Positions 34,101 to 41,995 of a stretch of DNA of 64,000 bases are shown in pieces. Position numbers and translations under genes: made by a program. The stretch is from Spirochaetales bacterium (GTDB lineage: Bacteria > Spirochaetota > Spirochaetia > DAHUYW01). Under the pieces are notes generated by a model, which saw nothing but the letters and a program-made list of their open reading frames with translations, did not search any database and was not told the origin of the DNA. Position 1 is the first letter of the stretch; the number at the start of each line of letters is the position of its first letter. The stretch lies in NCBI GenBank assembly GCA_027306915.1, contig DAHUYW010000003.1:109655-173654 (forward strand), written 5' to 3'.

Positions 34101-35413
34101 CCTTCGCCAGCACCCGCAGCCCTGGCGAGCGCGTCACCTTCCGGGAGGCCGTTTTTCGCGGGCTCGCCCCCGACGGCGGACTCTACCACCCGGTCGAGCG
34201 CCCCGACCTCTCGCAGCTCTTCCGGGAGCTCCCGGCCGATGCGTCCTTCCGCACGGTGGCGGAGCGGCTCATCGCCGCCCTTCTGCCCGAGATCGGCGAC
34301 CCCGCGACCCTGGCCGCGCGGGCCTTTCCTTTCGGGCCTCGCCTCACTCGCGCTACGGAGACCATCGATATCCTCGAGCTCTTCCACGGCCCGTCGTCCG
34401 CCTTCAAGGACTTCGGCGCCTCGTTTTTGGCGACGGTCATGGAGGAGTTCCTGCAGAATGAGCAGCAGCGAGCGGTGGTTCTCACGGCCACCTCGGGAGA
34501 CACAGGAAGCGCAGTCGCCCGGGCCTTCTACGGGAGGCGGAACCTAAGCGTCGTGGTGCTCTATCCCTCCGGCCGGGTGAGCCCGCTTCAGGAGAAACAG
34601 CTCACCACCCTCGGCGGGAACATCACCGCCCTCGAGGTGAAAGGCTCCTTCGACGATTGCCAGCGAATGGTGAAGGAGGCCTTCGTCGACCCCGATCTTT
34701 CGGCCCGCCTCACCCTTACCTCTGCGAACAGCATCAACCTCGGCCGGCTTCTCCCCCAGTCCTTCTACTATGTCTGGGCGTGGAGCCGTCTGCGCGACCG
34801 CCGCCTCTCCTTCTGCGTGCCGAGCGGCAACTTCGGGAATCTCACCGCCGGACTCCTTGCCTGGCAGTGGGGGCTTCCCGTGAGCCGCTTCGTGGCGGCC
34901 ACCAACCGAAACGACGTGGTCCCCGAGTACCTGAAGACCAGCCGCTTCAAGCCCCGCACCTCGGTGCTGACCTACTCCAATGCGATGGATGTGGGAAATC
35001 CGAGCAACTTCGAGCGCCTCCTTGCGATCTTCGGGGGAAGCTGGGAGAGGATGCGCGAGGCCATTGCCGAAGAGGTGGTCACCGACGAGGAGACAGTCGC
35101 AACCATCAAGGGTGTCCACGAGAGCCTCGGCTTGATTCTCGATCCTCACACGGCGGTCGGCTACCTTGCGGCGGAACGCTTCCTCGCCCGCCCGGAGGTC
35201 CGCCGGACCGCCGACGGCACAAGGCCAGTCCACGTCGTTACCCTGGCGACCGCCCATCCGGGCAAGTTCCTCGAGATAGTGGAGGAGACGATCGGCGTGA
35301 AGCCGCCGCTCCCGGAGGGGCTTGCGAAGCTTCTGACGCGCCCGAAGGAATCGATCGTCATCGGCACCTCGCTTCGAGAGCTGTCACAGCTTCTGCTCGC
35401 GCGATTCGCCTAA
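34097..35413 (+). CDS. thrC: Threonine synthase
   Basis: The 438-residue PLP enzyme converts O-phosphohomoserine to threonine. I start it at ATG 34097, which overlaps the lysC stop (ATGA); the same frame is open far upstream inside lysC but is not coding there. Conserved parts are 'VFRGLAPDGGLYHPVERPDL', 'FHGPSSAFKDFGASF' with PLP Lys104, 'TATSGDTGSAVARAF', 'PSGRVSPLQEKQL', 'SFCVPSGNFGNLTAG' and 'TLATAHPGKF'. The length and order fit the type I (bacterial/yeast) synthases. Homoserine dehydrogenase and kinase genes are not in the window, so the pathway must be completed elsewhere. Confidence 0.95.
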   Translation: MTFASTRSPGERVTFREAVFRGLAPDGGLYHPVERPDLSQLFRELPADASFRTVAERLIAALLPEIGDPATLAARAFPFGPRLTRATETIDILELFHGPSSAFKDFGASFLATVMEEFLQNEQQRAVVLTATSGDTGSAVARAFYGRRNLSVVVLYPSGRVSPLQEKQLTTLGGNITALEVKGSFDDCQRMVKEAFVDPDLSARLTLTSANSINLGRLLPQSFYYVWAWSRLRDRRLSFCVPSGNFGNLTAGLLAWQWGLPVSRFVAATNRNDVVPEYLKTSRFKPRTSVLTYSNAMDVGNPSNFERLLAIFGGSWERMREAIAEEVVTDEETVATIKGVHESLGLILDPHTAVGYLAAERFLARPEVRRTADGTRPVHVVTLATAHPGKFLEIVEETIGVKPPLPEGLAKLLTRPKESIVIGTSLRELSQLLLARFA

Positions 35414-35500
35414 GACGGTGGCGCTGCCGCCGGCGCGCCCGGCCGGTTGACCCGCGTGCGGCGGGGCCGGACGCCGGCTGGCGCGCCGTGATCGGCGGCG

Positions 35501-36658
35501 CTACCGCTCGACGTAGAGTCTCACCATCTTCTTCCCGTCAGCCCCACGGTAGGGATTCTTGCTGTTTCGCAGGTAGGCGCGGTAGGTCTTGCAGGCCTCG
35601 TAGTAGCCGCCCGGCCCGCGATAGGTCGCAAGCTCGTCGCAGCGGTACAGCTCCAGCAGGAGAGGGAAGAGGGGCGACGACATGATCGCCTCGGTACGGC
35701 GGGTCGCCAGCTTCGCGATGAAGGGCGGAAGCATGTGCTGGCGCACGAGGAAGAAGACATCCTCGATGACCGAGCCGCCGAAGCCGAGACGGCTGAGGAA
35801 GCTGCGCGCTATCGATGCGCCGATCTCCGCATGGCCGTCGAACATGCGTCCCTCGCTGCGGCGCGCGAGCGGTTTCCCGCAGTCGTGGAACAGGAGACCG
35901 AGGGAAAGCACGAGATCCTGAGTCTTGCGGTGGCCGAAGGTCTCGAGCGTGTGCTGCCAGACGTTCCCCTCGGGGTGATGGGACTTGCTGTGCACCGTGC
36001 CGTCGAGCCGGAACAGCTCGGGCCAGTGCCGCTCCACAAAGCCGCTTTCCCGCAGCAGCCGCAGACCCTTGTCGGGCCGCCTTCCGGTGAGAATCAGCTC
36101 GAGCAGCAGCTTCTGGCTCGCGCTCGACATTTCGCCGCTCCGGGGTGAGACCTCGACCGCAGGCTCGGCGACGGTGTAGTCGTAGCGGGAGAGCAGCACC
36201 GCCGCATCGGCCACCAGCTGCCATCCCCCCTCCTGCTCCTGCGCCGAATCCCCGGCCTCCGGGAGTATCGCGAGGGACTGCTCCCGCAGCGAGGGATAGA
36301 TGGAGCGCGGATCCAGGAACTTGCCGCCGCGAAGGTCGTAGAAGAGATTGAGCACCGAGAGCGTGTGCTTCGGGGGCGACTTGACCGAGTCGACGCACAC
36401 GAAATAGATGGTTCCCTCTTCGGTCGCAAGGCGCGCATCGGCCCACTCGGTCCCCGGATAGTCGACGCCCGGAAAGGCCTTCGCCAGGTCGATGAGGCTT
36501 GCTTCCGTGACGGCGAACAGCGGGTTGGAGGGGCGGATCCGAAAGTAGGTGTCCAAGGCGGAATAGTGAGAGAGATAGGTCGATTCGTGAAGCTCGTCCA
36601 GATAACCGGTCAGACTGTTCACGCCTCTAAGATAACCCTCGTCGCCTCTCCCGTCCAC
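35501..36658 (-). CDS. HD-domain protein related to CCA-adding enzyme/poly(A) polymerase, degenerate nucleotidyltransferase head
   Basis: The 385-residue protein has an HD phosphohydrolase domain in its C-terminal half: 'SHHPEGNVWQHTLETF' (His227, His228, His236) and 'LLFHDCGKPLARR' (His258-Asp259), then 'GHAEIGASIARSFL', which match the HD region of bacterial tRNA nucleotidyltransferases. The N-terminal 170 residues fit the head region ('VLNLFYDLRGGKFLDPRS' resembles the FTINALYYD...ILDP segment), but the GGxVRD and DxD catalytic motifs are absent. So it may be an HD phosphodiesterase with a dead nucleotidyltransferase-like head. A GTG at codon 13 is another possible start. It stands alone near the LacI gene. 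Confidence 0.75.
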   Translation of the reverse strand: MDGRGDEGYLRGVNSLTGYLDELHESTYLSHYSALDTYFRIRPSNPLFAVTEASLIDLAKAFPGVDYPGTEWADARLATEEGTIYFVCVDSVKSPPKHTLSVLNLFYDLRGGKFLDPRSIYPSLREQSLAILPEAGDSAQEQEGGWQLVADAAVLLSRYDYTVAEPAVEVSPRSGEMSSASQKLLLELILTGRRPDKGLRLLRESGFVERHWPELFRLDGTVHSKSHHPEGNVWQHTLETFGHRKTQDLVLSLGLLFHDCGKPLARRSEGRMFDGHAEIGASIARSFLSRLGFGGSVIEDVFFLVRQHMLPPFIAKLATRRTEAIMSSPLFPLLLELYRCDELATYRGPGGYYEACKTYRAYLRNSKNPYRGADGKKMVRLYVER

Positions 36659-36660
36659 GA

Positions 36661-37665
36661 TTAGCCGGGGGCGGCTGCCGACCCTCGTATCACCAGCTCG
36701 GTAAGAAGGACTACCTCCTCCGCCGTGCGCTTCCCGCTGTCGATCTCCCTGATGAGCAGCTCGACCCCCACCTGGCCCAGCTTGTACTTCGGCTGGCTCA
36801 TGGTCGTGAGCCCCGGACGCACGATGCCCGCAAGCTGAATGTCGTCATGTCCGACGACGGAAAGGTCGCCGGGAATCCGGAGCCCGCCGTCGAGGGCCAC
36901 CTGGTAGACCCCCATCGCGATGAGGTCGTTCGCGGCGAATATCGCCGTGGGCCGGCTCTCGCCCGAAAGGAGGCGCTTGGCGCCCGCCGCGCCCGACTCG
37001 ATGTTGTAGGCCCCTTCCACGAGCCAGGAATCCTCGGGCTCGATTCCGGCCGAGGCAAGGGCCTGCCGGTAGCCCCGAAGACGATCGCGCCCGGTCTTGG
37101 TTCCGAGATCCCCGGTGATGTGCGCGATCCGCCGGTGGCCGAGCTTGAGAAGGTAGCCTGTTGCCGTCGCGGCCGAAAGAACGTTGTCCACCGCAACCGT
37201 GGGGATGTGCAGCTCGGGTATCCCGCGGTCGATCTGGACGACGGGGAATTGCTCGCTCTGCAGGCGGAAGAGCTCGCCCTGGTTGGCAAGCGAAAGCGAC
37301 AGGATGATGCCGTCAACCTGCTTCGAGCGAAAGAGGGCGATGGCCTCCTTCTCCGATTGCATGTCATTGCCCGAGTCGCAGAAGATGAGCGAGTAACCGA
37401 GCTCCTTGGCGCGGTTTTCGACACCGCGCGCCACCTCCGGGAAAAAGGGGTTGGTTATGTCGGGTATCAAGAGTCCGATGGTGTGGGTTCGCTGGAGGAC
37501 AAGCCCCCGCGCAATACTGTTGGGGCTGTACCCGAGCTCCTCGATGATCCCCTGGACCCGGCGCTTGGTATCCTCGTGAACGTCGGCCTTGTTGTTGAGA
37601 ACGCGCGAGACGGTCGAGACCGACACGTGGGCGCGTTGCGCGATGTCCCTGATCGTTACGTCCAA
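36661..37665 (-). CDS. LacI-family transcriptional repressor
   Basis: The 334-residue protein starts at TTG 37665, nine bases after AGGAGG; no ATG is available near the helix-turn-helix. Residues 1-25 are the LacI helix-turn-helix with 'TIRDIAQRAHVSVSTVSRVL', then the hinge helix 'SPNSIARGLVLQRTHTIGLL'. The ligand domain is periplasmic-binding-protein-like, with 'LIPDITNPFFPEVARGVENR', 'IDRGIPELHIPTVAVDN' and 'AIFAANDLIAMGVYQ'. It should repress until a sugar-like ligand binds. An operator just upstream (37699-37722) implies autorepression. The same operator precedes the sugar ABC operon at 57414. Confidence 0.92.
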   Translation of the reverse strand: MDVTIRDIAQRAHVSVSTVSRVLNNKADVHEDTKRRVQGIIEELGYSPNSIARGLVLQRTHTIGLLIPDITNPFFPEVARGVENRAKELGYSLIFCDSGNDMQSEKEAIALFRSKQVDGIILSLSLANQGELFRLQSEQFPVVQIDRGIPELHIPTVAVDNVLSAATATGYLLKLGHRRIAHITGDLGTKTGRDRLRGYRQALASAGIEPEDSWLVEGAYNIESGAAGAKRLLSGESRPTAIFAANDLIAMGVYQVALDGGLRIPGDLSVVGHDDIQLAGIVRPGLTTMSQPKYKLGQVGVELLIREIDSGKRTAEEVVLLTELVIRGSAAAPG

Positions 37666-37698
37666 CGCCTGCAGCCTCCTTGTGCGGCGCCAGCTGGT

Positions 37699-37722
37699 GG
37701 AAACGTTTCCGGTAACGTTTTC
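37699..37722. promoter_or_regulatory. LacI-family operator upstream of the repressor gene
   Basis: AAACGTTTCCGGTAACGTTT (37701-37720) is a palindrome with a single mismatched pair around the CCGG centre. It lies 5 bases downstream of the -10 box and 34 bases before the TTG start, where bound repressor would block transcription. It agrees with the 57517 operator at 19 of 20 bases. Confidence 0.85.
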
Positions 37723-37727
37723 AGGTG

Positions 37728-37756
37728 ATGATACCGCAGGCCGCCGCAGAACGCAA
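37728..37756 (-). promoter_or_regulatory. Promoter of the LacI-family gene
   Basis: On the minus strand TTGCGT (37751-37756), 17 bp, then TATCAT (37728-37733, five of six -10 bases). The operator sits immediately downstream. The arrangement copies that before the sugar ABC operon (TTGCGA, 17 bp, TATAAT, operator). Confidence 0.6.
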
Positions 37757-37900
37757 GCAGACCCTCGTTCGGCACACGACCGGATGCGCAGCACGATTGC
37801 TTCCGAGTGCCGAAAAGGCGGGTTTATGTTACTTTTACAGTAAGCAAACGCGGGATCGGTTGCCGTGCACCCGGTACGCGGCGGGTAAGGGGGCGAGAGG

Positions 37901-38455
37901 ATGGCGGAAAACGACGGAGTGGGGGGCGATTCTGCCGTGGTGGGCGGAGGCTGCTTCTGGTGCACCGAGGCGGTTTACCGCAAAGTTGAAGGGGTTAGAT
38001 CCGTGACGGTCGGCTATGCGGGAGGGACGACGGCCAACCCCTCCTACGAGCAGGTGTGCACCGGGAGCACGGGCCACGCTGAGGTCGTCCGCGTCGATTT
38101 CGACCCGGAGGTCATCACCTATGCGGACATCCTTTCGATCTTCTTCCGGGCGCACGACCCGACGACCCCGAACCGTCAGGGGGCGGACGTCGGCACTCAG
38201 TATCGCTCAGTCATCCTGTACTCAAGCGGCAGGCAGCGGGAGATCGCCGAGCAGGCGCGTACGGAGGCGGCGGCATCCGGACGCTTCGGCCGAAAGATCG
38301 TAACGGAGATTGTTCCCCTCGGCCAGTTCTATCGGGCCGAAGAGCACCATCAGCTCTACTTCGAGAAGAACCCGCACGCTGCCTACTGCCGCCTGGTCAT
38401 AGCGCCGAAGCTCGGCCACCTCGTGAGCGAGCCCATCCCCTTCCTGAAGCGGTAG
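37901..38455 (+). CDS. msrA: Peptide-methionine (S)-S-oxide reductase
   Basis: The 184-residue cytosolic repair enzyme reduces methionine-S-sulfoxide in proteins. The catalytic motif is 'GGGCFWCTEAVYRKVEGV', with Cys18 as the nucleophile. Other family segments are 'VTVGYAGGTTANPSYEQVC', 'GHAEVVRVDFDP', 'TPNRQGADVGTQYRSVI' and 'AEEHHQLYF'. The second Cys of the motif (Cys21) and a later Cys near residue 167 could serve in recycling by thioredoxin. There is no fused MsrB domain. The gene is divergent from the LacI gene. Confidence 0.95.
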   Translation: MAENDGVGGDSAVVGGGCFWCTEAVYRKVEGVRSVTVGYAGGTTANPSYEQVCTGSTGHAEVVRVDFDPEVITYADILSIFFRAHDPTTPNRQGADVGTQYRSVILYSSGRQREIAEQARTEAAASGRFGRKIVTEIVPLGQFYRAEEHHQLYFEKNPHAAYCRLVIAPKLGHLVSEPIPFLKR

Positions 38456-38521
38456 AAGATAGGGAGCGGTTTGCCGACGCCGGAGGCGCGTTGCTCTCTT
38501 TCGCCGCCGGGCCGCCGACGC

Positions 38522-39406
38522 TTACAGCCGGTAGGCCTCGCGGGCGGTGTCCGCCCAGAAGCGGCGCTGCTCGGACTGGGAGTAGCTTTCGATGTAGCCG
38601 GCGCAGAGGGAAAGCCAGCCTCGATAGTCGGTCTCGGTCAGGCAGACCGGCCAATCGGAGCCGAACATGACGCGCTCGGGCCCGAAGAGATCGATGACCG
38701 CCTCGATGTAGGGAACGATGTCCTCCGGCTTCCACTGCCCCGGCTGCGCCTCGGTCACGATCCCCGAGATCTTGCAGTAGACATTGATGCGCTCGGCAAG
38801 CTCCTGCATGCGAGTCCGCCAGGGCTCCATCTCCCGGTCGCCGACCCGCGGCTTGCCGCAGTGGTCGAGGATGAAGGTCTGATAGGGGTGCAGGTCGACG
38901 AAGCCGACAACCTGGGGGAGCTGCCGCTCGTAGACGAGGATGTCGTAGGCGAGCCCGCGGGCGAGGAGCTTGTCGATCCCGCGGTTGAACTCCGGCCGCA
39001 GAAGGAACTCCTCGTCCGACTCGTCCTGCACCACGTGACGCAGCGCCCGCAGCTTCGGGCGCCCCGCAACGCGCTCCAGGCGCTCGCCGAAATCGTCAGC
39101 AGCTATCGGCAACCATCCGACCACACCCCGGACGAAGCTCCAGCGGTCGGCGAGATCGAGCAGCCACTCGGTCTCCTCCTCGCTCTGCCGCGCCTCGACC
39201 GCGATAGTGCCCTCGACACCGGACCTCGAAATCGTAGCCCGCAGCTCCTCCGGCAGGTAGTCGCGCTTCAGCTGCGAGCGGTGTTCTCCGATCCAGCCGA
39301 ACTCGGAAGCGCTATAGCGCCAGAAGTGCTGGTGCGCGTCGATCTTGAGGTGGCCGCGACCCGTCCGCGGCTCCGGCGCACGTCCATCCGGACTTCGATC
39401 CGCCAT
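38522..39406 (-). CDS. Amidohydrolase-family sugar lactonase (L-fuconolactonase-like)
   Basis: The 294-residue TIM-barrel hydrolase begins at ATG 39406, which overlaps the aldo/keto reductase stop (TGATG). It has the metal motif 'KIDAHQHFWRY' near residue 22, 'FVDLHPYQTFILDHCGKP' with the DHCGKP signature of COG3618, 'NVYCKISGIV' and 'VMFGSDWPVCLTETDY' with the catalytic Asp. This family hydrolyses sugar lactones such as L-fucono-1,5-lactone or related dicarboxylate lactones. With the adjacent dehydrogenase it makes a plausible two-step aldose oxidation (aldose to lactone to aldonate). The sugar is not known. Confidence 0.85.
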   Translation of the reverse strand: MADRSPDGRAPEPRTGRGHLKIDAHQHFWRYSASEFGWIGEHRSQLKRDYLPEELRATISRSGVEGTIAVEARQSEEETEWLLDLADRWSFVRGVVGWLPIAADDFGERLERVAGRPKLRALRHVVQDESDEEFLLRPEFNRGIDKLLARGLAYDILVYERQLPQVVGFVDLHPYQTFILDHCGKPRVGDREMEPWRTRMQELAERINVYCKISGIVTEAQPGQWKPEDIVPYIEAVIDLFGPERVMFGSDWPVCLTETDYRGWLSLCAGYIESYSQSEQRRFWADTAREAYRL

Positions 39407-40335
39407 CAGTTGTTCTCCGTTCGTCCCTGAATCCAGGTCCGGTTGTGTATCGGTTCGAGCAGTGCGAGAACCTCGGCGAGAAGCTCCTCGTCGATCGGCT
39501 CGGAGGCCCATCGAATGTTGTTCGCAATGTGATCGGGGCTTGCGCTGCCGACGAGCGTCGTATGAACTGAGCCGTTGCGGACGGCGAACTGGAGGGCAAG
39601 CTTCTCGATCGGATAGCCGCGCGCCGAGCACAGCTCGGCCGCCTTGCGGCAGCCATTCTTGATTGCCGCGTCCGCGGGATGCCAGGCAGGCGCCCCGCGC
39701 TGGCTCAAGAGCCCCATCGCGAGGGGCGAGGCGTTGATAATGCCGATCCTGCGCTCTGCCAGCGCGGGGATGAGAGCGGCAAGGGAGCTGTCCGCCAGGG
39801 TATAGCGGCAATAGGAGAGAATCGTGTCGACCTCGGCGCGGGCGAGAACCTCTTGGAAAATCTTGAGCGGCAGTCCCGTGATACCGATGAAGCGAAACTT
39901 CCCCCGTTCCCGAAGACGCTGCAGAGCGGGCAGTGTTGTCTCGATGACGTAGGAGAGATCGGTGAACTCGATGTCGTGGCACTGGATGAGATCGACGTAC
40001 TCGACCCCGAGCCGCTTGAGGCTCTCGTCGATGCTCTGCTCGATGCGCTTAAGGCTGAAGTCGAAGAGATTCTCGCCGTAACGGCCCACCTTGGTGGCAA
40101 GGAGGTAGCGATCCCGCGGGACGCCCGCGAGCGCCCGGCCAAGGACGGTCTCCGCGCGGGTGAGGCCGTAGTAGGGAGCGACATCGATGTAGTTTATCCC
40201 CGAATCGAGCGCGGTATGGACGGCCCGCACCCCCTCTCGCTCGTCGATGCTGGCAAACACGCCGCCCAAGGGCGAGGCGCCGTAGCCTAGGATCGATACC
40301 GAGAGGCCGGTTTTGCCCAGCGATCGGTGCTCCAT
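39406..40335 (-). CDS. Aldo/keto reductase (L-galactose/L-fucose dehydrogenase-like)
   Basis: The 309-residue protein starts at ATG 40335 behind GGAGG. It shows the aldo/keto reductase pattern: 'GLSVSILGYGASPLGGVF', 'GINYIDVAPYYG' with the Asp and Tyr of the active site, 'YLLATKVGRY' with the catalytic Lys, 'DLIQCHDIEF' with His, and the NAD(P) segment 'TTLVGSASPDHI'. The 'APYYGLTRAETVLGRAL' form is common in L-galactose and L-fucose dehydrogenases. It should oxidise the sugar to a lactone for the overlapping lactonase gene. It has a strong promoter just upstream. Confidence 0.88.
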   Translation of the reverse strand: MEHRSLGKTGLSVSILGYGASPLGGVFASIDEREGVRAVHTALDSGINYIDVAPYYGLTRAETVLGRALAGVPRDRYLLATKVGRYGENLFDFSLKRIEQSIDESLKRLGVEYVDLIQCHDIEFTDLSYVIETTLPALQRLRERGKFRFIGITGLPLKIFQEVLARAEVDTILSYCRYTLADSSLAALIPALAERRIGIINASPLAMGLLSQRGAPAWHPADAAIKNGCRKAAELCSARGYPIEKLALQFAVRNGSVHTTLVGSASPDHIANNIRWASEPIDEELLAEVLALLEPIHNRTWIQGRTENN

Positions 40336-40367
40336 CTTCGCCGTCCTCCTCCCGCTCTGCCGCATTC

Positions 40368-40396
40368 AGTCTATATGGGAGTCCCCCTTGGGTCAA
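40368..40396 (-). promoter_or_regulatory. Promoter of the aldo/keto reductase-lactonase operon
   Basis: On the minus strand TTGACC (40391-40396), a 17-bp spacer and TAGACT (40368-40373) lie about 30 bases before ATG 40335. Confidence 0.55.
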
Positions 40397-40444
40397 CCCG
40401 CGCCAGCTCTTCGTGTGCTACTATCCGTCGAGCGGGAGGTTCCC

Positions 40445-40852
40445 ATGCAGTCACCGGCGGTTTTCCTGGTTTTTGCCCTTCTGTTGGCCGGTGCCGCCGG
40501 CGCCGCCGGCTGGCTTGTCGTCCGCTTCTTCCGGATAAGGTACAAGCTCGAGTACACGCTCGCCTATCTTGAGCGTTTTCGCAAGCTTGTCGAAGGGATC
40601 AAGGGGGGAAAGCTCGACGAGCACGTCCTCGCCTGGCTCAGAGCCCACGCCCAGCGGATGCAGCGCCTTCTCGGCGATCACGGTCGCATCGAGTACTGGT
40701 CGCCGCAGGGCAACTACATCGAGCGCGATTTCGAGGTGGTGGTGCGAACGGTCCAGGAGATCGAAGGCGGGGGCTACACAGACCACCTTGCTTCCAGCTG
40801 TCAGCTCACCCTTATCAACTTCCTCACCAAGCTCGAACGCCGGTACCGCTAG
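40445..40852 (+). CDS. Small membrane-anchored protein of unknown function
   Basis: From ATG 40445, preceded by GGGAGG, this gives 135 residues. A single N-terminal membrane helix (VFLVFALLLAGAAGAAGWLVV) is followed by a cytosolic helical region with 'YTLAYLERFRKLVEGIKGGK' and 'WLRAHAQRMQRLLGDHGRI'. No family is recognised. The helical tail may mediate oligomers. It is divergent from the aldo/keto reductase gene and convergent with the acyltransferase gene, so context says little. Confidence 0.55.
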   Translation: MQSPAVFLVFALLLAGAAGAAGWLVVRFFRIRYKLEYTLAYLERFRKLVEGIKGGKLDEHVLAWLRAHAQRMQRLLGDHGRIEYWSPQGNYIERDFEVVVRTVQEIEGGGYTDHLASSCQLTLINFLTKLERRYR

Positions 40853-40919
40853 CGCGGCGGCCGGCCGCAAGACGCGTCTGCGGTCGCCCGCTGCCCGAGG
40901 CCGTCGCGGACAGGTGCCG

Positions 40920-41897
40920 CTACAGCGCGAAAATGAGACCCTTCCGCCGCAGGAAGACCGCTACAAGCGACATCACGAAGAGGAGAAAGGCGATCTCGGG
41001 GATCATGACGTAGACCGGGGCCGCCGCGTACCACCAGGGCATGGGCGGGAGCATAAAGATGGCGTCGAGAAATCCCTGGAGGATGTAGAGAATGAGGGGA
41101 TTGACCCCCCATTCCGAGAGCAGCGGGAGCTTCACGCCCCGCACGTCCGAAACGAGATGAAAGAGCCAGAAGAGCGCCCCGGACAGGGCGGTGCAGATGA
41201 CGACGTAGCTCGCCGAGACTCGATTCTTGCTCACGGGGACCACGAACGCCAGCGCGATTCCGGCTACGAGGAAGGCGGCGACAAGCCAGGGAAAGAGGCG
41301 CCGCCGGCGTCCGCCCTCATGAAAGAGATCCCCAAAAACGCTCGCATAGATGAGCATCGCGGTCCAGCCAAAGGACCCGGGCAGCCCGCCGTGAGGCGCG
41401 GCAAGGACGTAGGGCAAGAGGTAGAAGTGCAGGGCGGTCTGGTAGGCGGCGAGCAGCGCGGTCGCGATGACCAGCTTCCAGAAGATCGGGAGGCGGATGA
41501 CCGCATAGGAGAGGATGGTCGCCGCACCGATTGCCATGAGCGGTCCCCAGTTGATATTCGATCCGTCGACGCCGGCCCACTGCTGGCCGGTCGCCTGGAG
41601 CGAGCCGAGCCCTATGAGGACGAGCCCCCGAACGAGGGAGTGCTCGAAGGTCTTGAAGCCCCCCTCCCTCGCGGCTCGCCGTCGCGCGGCCATCCCGTAG
41701 GTCATTCCGATCGCGAAGATGAAGAAGGGGGCTATGAGATCGATGACGGTGAGCCCGACATCCTGGGCGTGCTTCAGCCACCAGGGGACCGTGGAGATGT
41801 TGAGGAGGTAGTTGGCGACTATCATGAGGATAATCGCGAGGCCTCGAAACTGATCGATCGACTCGATGCGAGCCGGCGTCGCTTGGCGCGGTTCCAC
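40920..41897 (-). CDS. HGSNAT/DUF1624-like membrane acyltransferase
   Basis: The 325-residue protein has about ten membrane helices. The opening 'RIESIDQFRGLAIILMIVAN' is the signature of the heparan-alpha-glucosaminide N-acetyltransferase-like family (DUF1624/DUF5009), followed by 'IAPFFIFAIGMTYGMAARR' with the conserved small loop. Eukaryotic relatives move acetyl groups from cytosolic acetyl-CoA across the membrane onto glucosamine. Bacterial members are mostly uncharacterised. A catalytic His of the family cannot be placed with certainty here. It probably modifies an envelope sugar. The gene stands alone. Confidence 0.75.
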   Translation of the reverse strand: MEPRQATPARIESIDQFRGLAIILMIVANYLLNISTVPWWLKHAQDVGLTVIDLIAPFFIFAIGMTYGMAARRRAAREGGFKTFEHSLVRGLVLIGLGSLQATGQQWAGVDGSNINWGPLMAIGAATILSYAVIRLPIFWKLVIATALLAAYQTALHFYLLPYVLAAPHGGLPGSFGWTAMLIYASVFGDLFHEGGRRRRLFPWLVAAFLVAGIALAFVVPVSKNRVSASYVVICTALSGALFWLFHLVSDVRGVKLPLLSEWGVNPLILYILQGFLDAIFMLPPMPWWYAAAPVYVMIPEIAFLLFVMSLVAVFLRRKGLIFAL

Positions 41898-41995
41898 GGC
41901 AACGAGTATAAACCCTCGGGGAACTTGAGTCCGCCGGGGCTCGTCAAATAGTGAATCATTAGAGTAGAATGACTTGTTTCGGGACGGTCGACAGG

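Noticed and set aside
35414..35500. Hairpin of GGCGCGCC words between thrC and the HD-domain gene.
   Set aside because: The pairing is ambiguous in very GC-rich sequence and no T-run follows on either strand, so it was not called a terminator.
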